NCBI GenBank assembly: GCA_003508005.1
Contig: DNUE01000034.1
Coordinates: 1-64,000, forward strand
Direction of reading: 5' to 3'
Length of the DNA stretch: 64,000 nt
DNA from: Desulfobulbaceae bacterium
GTDB lineage: Bacteria > Desulfobacterota > Desulfobulbia > Desulfobulbales > Desulfobulbaceae
Shown: piece after piece, positions 62,719-64,000 of the stretch
Position numbering within the stretch: the stretch's first letter is position 1
How the letters are laid out: every line of letters starts with the position of its first letter
Notes under the pieces: generated by a model
Told to the model about the DNA's origin: nothing
Seen by the model: only the letters and a program-made list of their open reading frames with translations
Database searches by the model: none
Translations under genes and position numbers: made by a program

Positions 62719-63449
62719 CCGCCGCACTGCCCGAGACCTTTCAGCGCATCGACCGGCGGGACAGCTTCCGCTTTGCCTGTCATCCGGGGATAACCTGCTT
62801 CACCGAATGCTGCAGGCAATTGGACCTGGCCCTGACCCCCTATGACGTGCTGCGCCTGAAATACCGGCTGCGGATCGCCTCTGGAGCCTTTCTGGAACAG
62901 TACGTCATTATCGAATGGGACGAACGGGCTCTCTTTCCGCAGTGTTACCTGACCATGGTGGATGACGGCCGCGCCAGCTGCGTCTTTGTCTCTGCCGGGG
63001 GCTGCACCGTGTACGCGGACCGGCCAGGGGCCTGCCGGGCCTATCCGGTCGGCCGGGGGGTTTCCGCCGCAGGGGCAGATCAGGTCAGGGAAACCCTGGT
63101 TCTGGTCAGGGAAGAGCATTGCCAGGGCTTTGCGGAAAACCAGACGCAGACTCCGGCGACGTATTTCGCTGATCAAGGCCTTGCTGCCTATACCCCATTC
63201 AATGACGCGGTGCTGGCCGTCACCCAGCACGAGCGGATTGCCAACGGCTTTCGCCCCAGCCGCGAGCAGCTCGATCACTACCTGCTGGCCCTGTACAATA
63301 TCGACGCGTTCCGCCAGGAATTCTCAAACGGCAGGATCTCCCTGCGCCGGCCGCTGACCCCCGCCGAACTCCAGGGGGTGGCAGGAGACGACGAACAGCT
63401 GCTGTTGCTCGGCATCTGCTGGCTGCAGCAGGAATTGTTTGGGGAATGA
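62715..63449 (+). CDS. YkgJ-family cysteine cluster protein
   Basis: 244 residues. Cys-rich N-terminal CHPGITCFTECCRQLDLALTP and then CTVYADRPGACRAYPVGR give the zinc- or iron-chelating CxxCxxxCC-type YkgJ cluster. The role is not firmly known. It overlaps the secDF stop (ATGA) and in turn overlaps the start of the HD-domain gene (ATGA), so all three are translationally coupled. Confidence 0.85.
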   Translation: MTAALPETFQRIDRRDSFRFACHPGITCFTECCRQLDLALTPYDVLRLKYRLRIASGAFLEQYVIIEWDERALFPQCYLTMVDDGRASCVFVSAGGCTVYADRPGACRAYPVGRGVSAAGADQVRETLVLVREEHCQGFAENQTQTPATYFADQGLAAYTPFNDAVLAVTQHERIANGFRPSREQLDHYLLALYNIDAFRQEFSNGRISLRRPLTPAELQGVAGDDEQLLLLGICWLQQELFGE

Positions 63450-64000
63450 CCCTGGACGGCACCTGCCCGCTTGGCCACGAGCTGACCCAAGCCCTGTGGG
63501 CCATCAGCCGCCGCTACTGCGAAGAAGAAGGTGGCTCGCACGGCCCTGATCACACTGATCGGGTTTTCCAGCTGGCCCTGTCCCTGGGCCGTGTTCTGGG
63601 TGCCCGCATGGACATCTTGGCCGCGGCGGCGCTGCTCCATGACATCGGCCGCCGGTTCGAGAGCGAAAGCAAAGGTGAGGTATGTCACGCCCAGAAGGGA
63701 GCGGAGTTGGCCCAGACGATTCTGGCCGACCTTGGCTTTGCCGCTGCAGACATCGAGGCGATAACCCACTGCATCCGCTCCCACCGTTTCCGCAGCAGGG
63801 AGGCGCCGCAAAGCCTGGAAGCGAAGATCCTCTTTGACGCCGACAAGCTCGACTCCATCGGCGCCATCGGCATCGGCCGCGCCTTTCTCTTTGCCGGCAA
63901 GATCGGGGCCAGACTGCACGATGCGGAAATTGACCACAGCCGCACCCATGCCTATTCCTGCGAGGATACCGCTTACCGGGAATTCCAGGTGAAGATGTCC
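63446..64000 (+). CDS. HD-domain phosphohydrolase, C-terminally truncated by window end
   Basis: The first 185 residues are visible; the gene runs off the end. The HD motif LLHDIGRRFE, upstream HGPDHTDRVFQLAL and downstream HCIRSHRFRS and FDADKLDSIG are typical of metal-dependent HD phosphohydrolases (predicted nucleotide- or phosphate-ester hydrolases). It overlaps the YkgJ-type gene by ATGA, so they are coupled. Confidence 0.85.
   Translation, partial: MTLDGTCPLGHELTQALWAISRRYCEEEGGSHGPDHTDRVFQLALSLGRVLGARMDILAAAALLHDIGRRFESESKGEVCHAQKGAELAQTILADLGFAAADIEAITHCIRSHRFRSREAPQSLEAKILFDADKLDSIGAIGIGRAFLFAGKIGARLHDAEIDHSRTHAYSCEDTAYREFQVKMS

Overview
The window is a GC-rich stretch of a bacterial chromosome that reads like a Desulfobacterota (former Deltaproteobacteria) genome, probably close to Desulfobulbales. 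This placement is inferred from gene content, not from a marker search. It rests on rubrerythrin, a di-heme cytochrome c peroxidase, several 4Fe-4S proteins including a NIL-domain ferredoxin, a TSUP-type (sulfur-compound) permease cluster, a UbiD-type decarboxylase, a partial F0 ATP synthase cluster and many receiver-only response regulators. No rRNA, tRNA, CRISPR array or intact insertion sequence was seen.

Layout. 1-1810: end of an ArsB/NhaD-superfamily permease, then an NhaD Na+/H+ antiporter behind a structured leader. 1954-10521 (minus strand): a signalling and transport block made of two receiver-only regulators, a PEP-synthase-like swivelling-domain protein, a membrane protein with a large extracytoplasmic domain, a TSUP permease, a dCache-like sensor kinase and an HTH/pseudo-receiver protein. 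10703-13319: a divergent kinase/NtrC-type regulator pair. 13499-16926: hemerythrin-PAS protein, small secreted protein, atypical SDR, DUF1992 pair. 16930-20877: a second signalling block with response-regulator and kinase remnants, a receiver-only regulator with an unusual tail, a small repeat protein behind a textbook sigma-54 promoter, a divergent sigma-54 activator, a NifX-like protein and another receiver.

20912-34562: epimerase, TlpA-like lipoprotein, mntP, rubrerythrin, an ABC-2 exporter, an SH3 protein, an RNA-binding RRM protein, tandem-duplicated cspA genes, a ybbA-ybbP-tesA set and a NapH-like Fe-S membrane protein. 34894-43282: cytochrome c peroxidase, DUF2959 lipoprotein, PPC-domain exported protein, gapdh, glgA, aroC, aroK. 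43414-49119: cbpA-cbpM, glycine-zipper lipoprotein, YjbQ, UbiD decarboxylase, rluB, IHF/HU. 49126-64000: rimO, atpE/atpB/atpI/atpZ, hemL, trxA-trxB, bamD, NIL-ferredoxin, a two-gene kinase pair, larB, secDF, YkgJ protein and a truncated HD-domain gene.

The most interesting locus is 17291-19922. A 102-aa protein with two copies of a short FAE-type repeat lies behind a consensus sigma-54 promoter. A palindromic upstream site sits about 115 bp from the expected transcription start, and a sigma-54 activator is transcribed divergently. The adjacent receiver-only regulator carries the same repeat as a C-terminal tail. Together they look like a self-contained, sigma-54-controlled module of unknown output. 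Other points: a dispersed intergenic repeat family (four clear copies), TCGG-rich inverted-repeat elements, an SDR whose catalytic Tyr is His, and decayed two-component genes next to intact ones.
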